Notes under the pieces: generated by a model
Told to the model about the DNA's origin: nothing
The model's input: only the letters and a program-made list of their open reading frames with translations
The model's database searches: none
Position numbers and translations under genes: made by a program
Part shown: in pieces, positions 63,768 to 64,000 of the stretch
How positions within the stretch are numbered: the first letter of the stretch is position 1
Layout of the letters: every line of letters begins with the position of its first letter
Source: Onchidella celtica
Taxonomy: Eukaryota; Mollusca; Gastropoda; Systellommatophora; Onchidiidae
Direction: 5' to 3'
Length of the DNA stretch: 64,000 nt
Assembly: GCA_963931925.1 (NCBI GenBank)
Contig: OZ007573.1
Location: forward strand, 37,976,796 to 38,040,795

Positions 63768-64000
63768 TGTTCCGATTCAAACCCTCAATGAATAGGCCTT
63801 GGCCTGATAGTGTGGTCGGCTGCCCCCCTTCTAAAAATAGATGCCGGGGGTTTCCTAGAATGTGCTAATCGAGGCAAGTCTATTGTCATTATTCAAGTAA
63901 ATTATTATATATATAGCTTATATAGCAGGAAAAAAAATATAGCGGGATTTATTATTCTCTCACTGTCAAGGTCTCGTTATACATGATGATCCACTGTATT

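Overview
This is nuclear DNA from an animal, most likely a marine lophotrochozoan and perhaps a gastropod mollusc. That placement is inference from the repeat types and the frequent TAGATC-type runs. The protein-coding signal comes in short exons bounded by GT-AG introns. AT-rich non-coding DNA dominates, and mobile elements of nearly every eukaryotic class occur. Nothing prokaryotic (operons, ribosome sites, CRISPR) is present.

Host genes. A TMEM272-like four-pass membrane protein gene lies on the minus strand. Its six exons run from 45974 down to 31318, all splice phases agree, and they give a 237-residue protein. A SLAIN-family (microtubule plus-end) gene lies head-to-head on the plus strand. 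Five of its exons (46573 to 60503) are in the window and the 3' part lies beyond it. The 598 bp between the two start codons carries an NRF1-like and a YY1-like site, so it looks like a bidirectional promoter. A second, partial TMEM272-like copy (exons 2 and 3) lies at 3227-3871 inside a ~1.65 kb duplicated block.

Mobile DNA, left to right. (1) 1-3022: the end of an RTE-like LINE, then a long-inverted-arm (foldback) element. (2) 7.9-14.6 kb: a jockey-like LINE split by two fused foldback copies (one carrying a solo LTR, the other a SINE-like repeat) and by a mariner remnant. (3) 14.6-18.9 kb: a Ty3/gypsy element whose remaining domain order (gag, protease, integrase N-terminus, RT thumb, RNase H) suggests the unusual integrase-before-RT layout; most of integrase and RT is deleted. 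(4) 28.4-30.6 kb, 31.7-34.7 kb and 62.8-63.5 kb: TTAA-flanked, piggyBac-like elements of two families. One of them is interrupted by a solo LTR. (5) 37.2-43.7 kb: a hAT-like element inside TMEM272 intron 1. It contains a full-length Tc1/mariner-type element with an unusually long catalytic spacer. (6) Introns of the SLAIN gene: two terminal-inverted-repeat elements, a 5'-truncated RTE-like LINE with a clear target duplication, a solo gypsy LTR and two head-to-tail Helitron-like elements.

The value of the window is that many insertions can be dated relative to one another. Target-site duplications are visible, and in two cases a paralogous copy shows the empty site. I see no evidence of a wholly new molecular system. 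The most unusual items are the long-spacer DDE transposase, the foldback family with an inverted centre, the rearranged integrase-first gypsy element, and a ~107 bp direct repeat flanking a broken gene-like segment at 61.2-62.3 kb.
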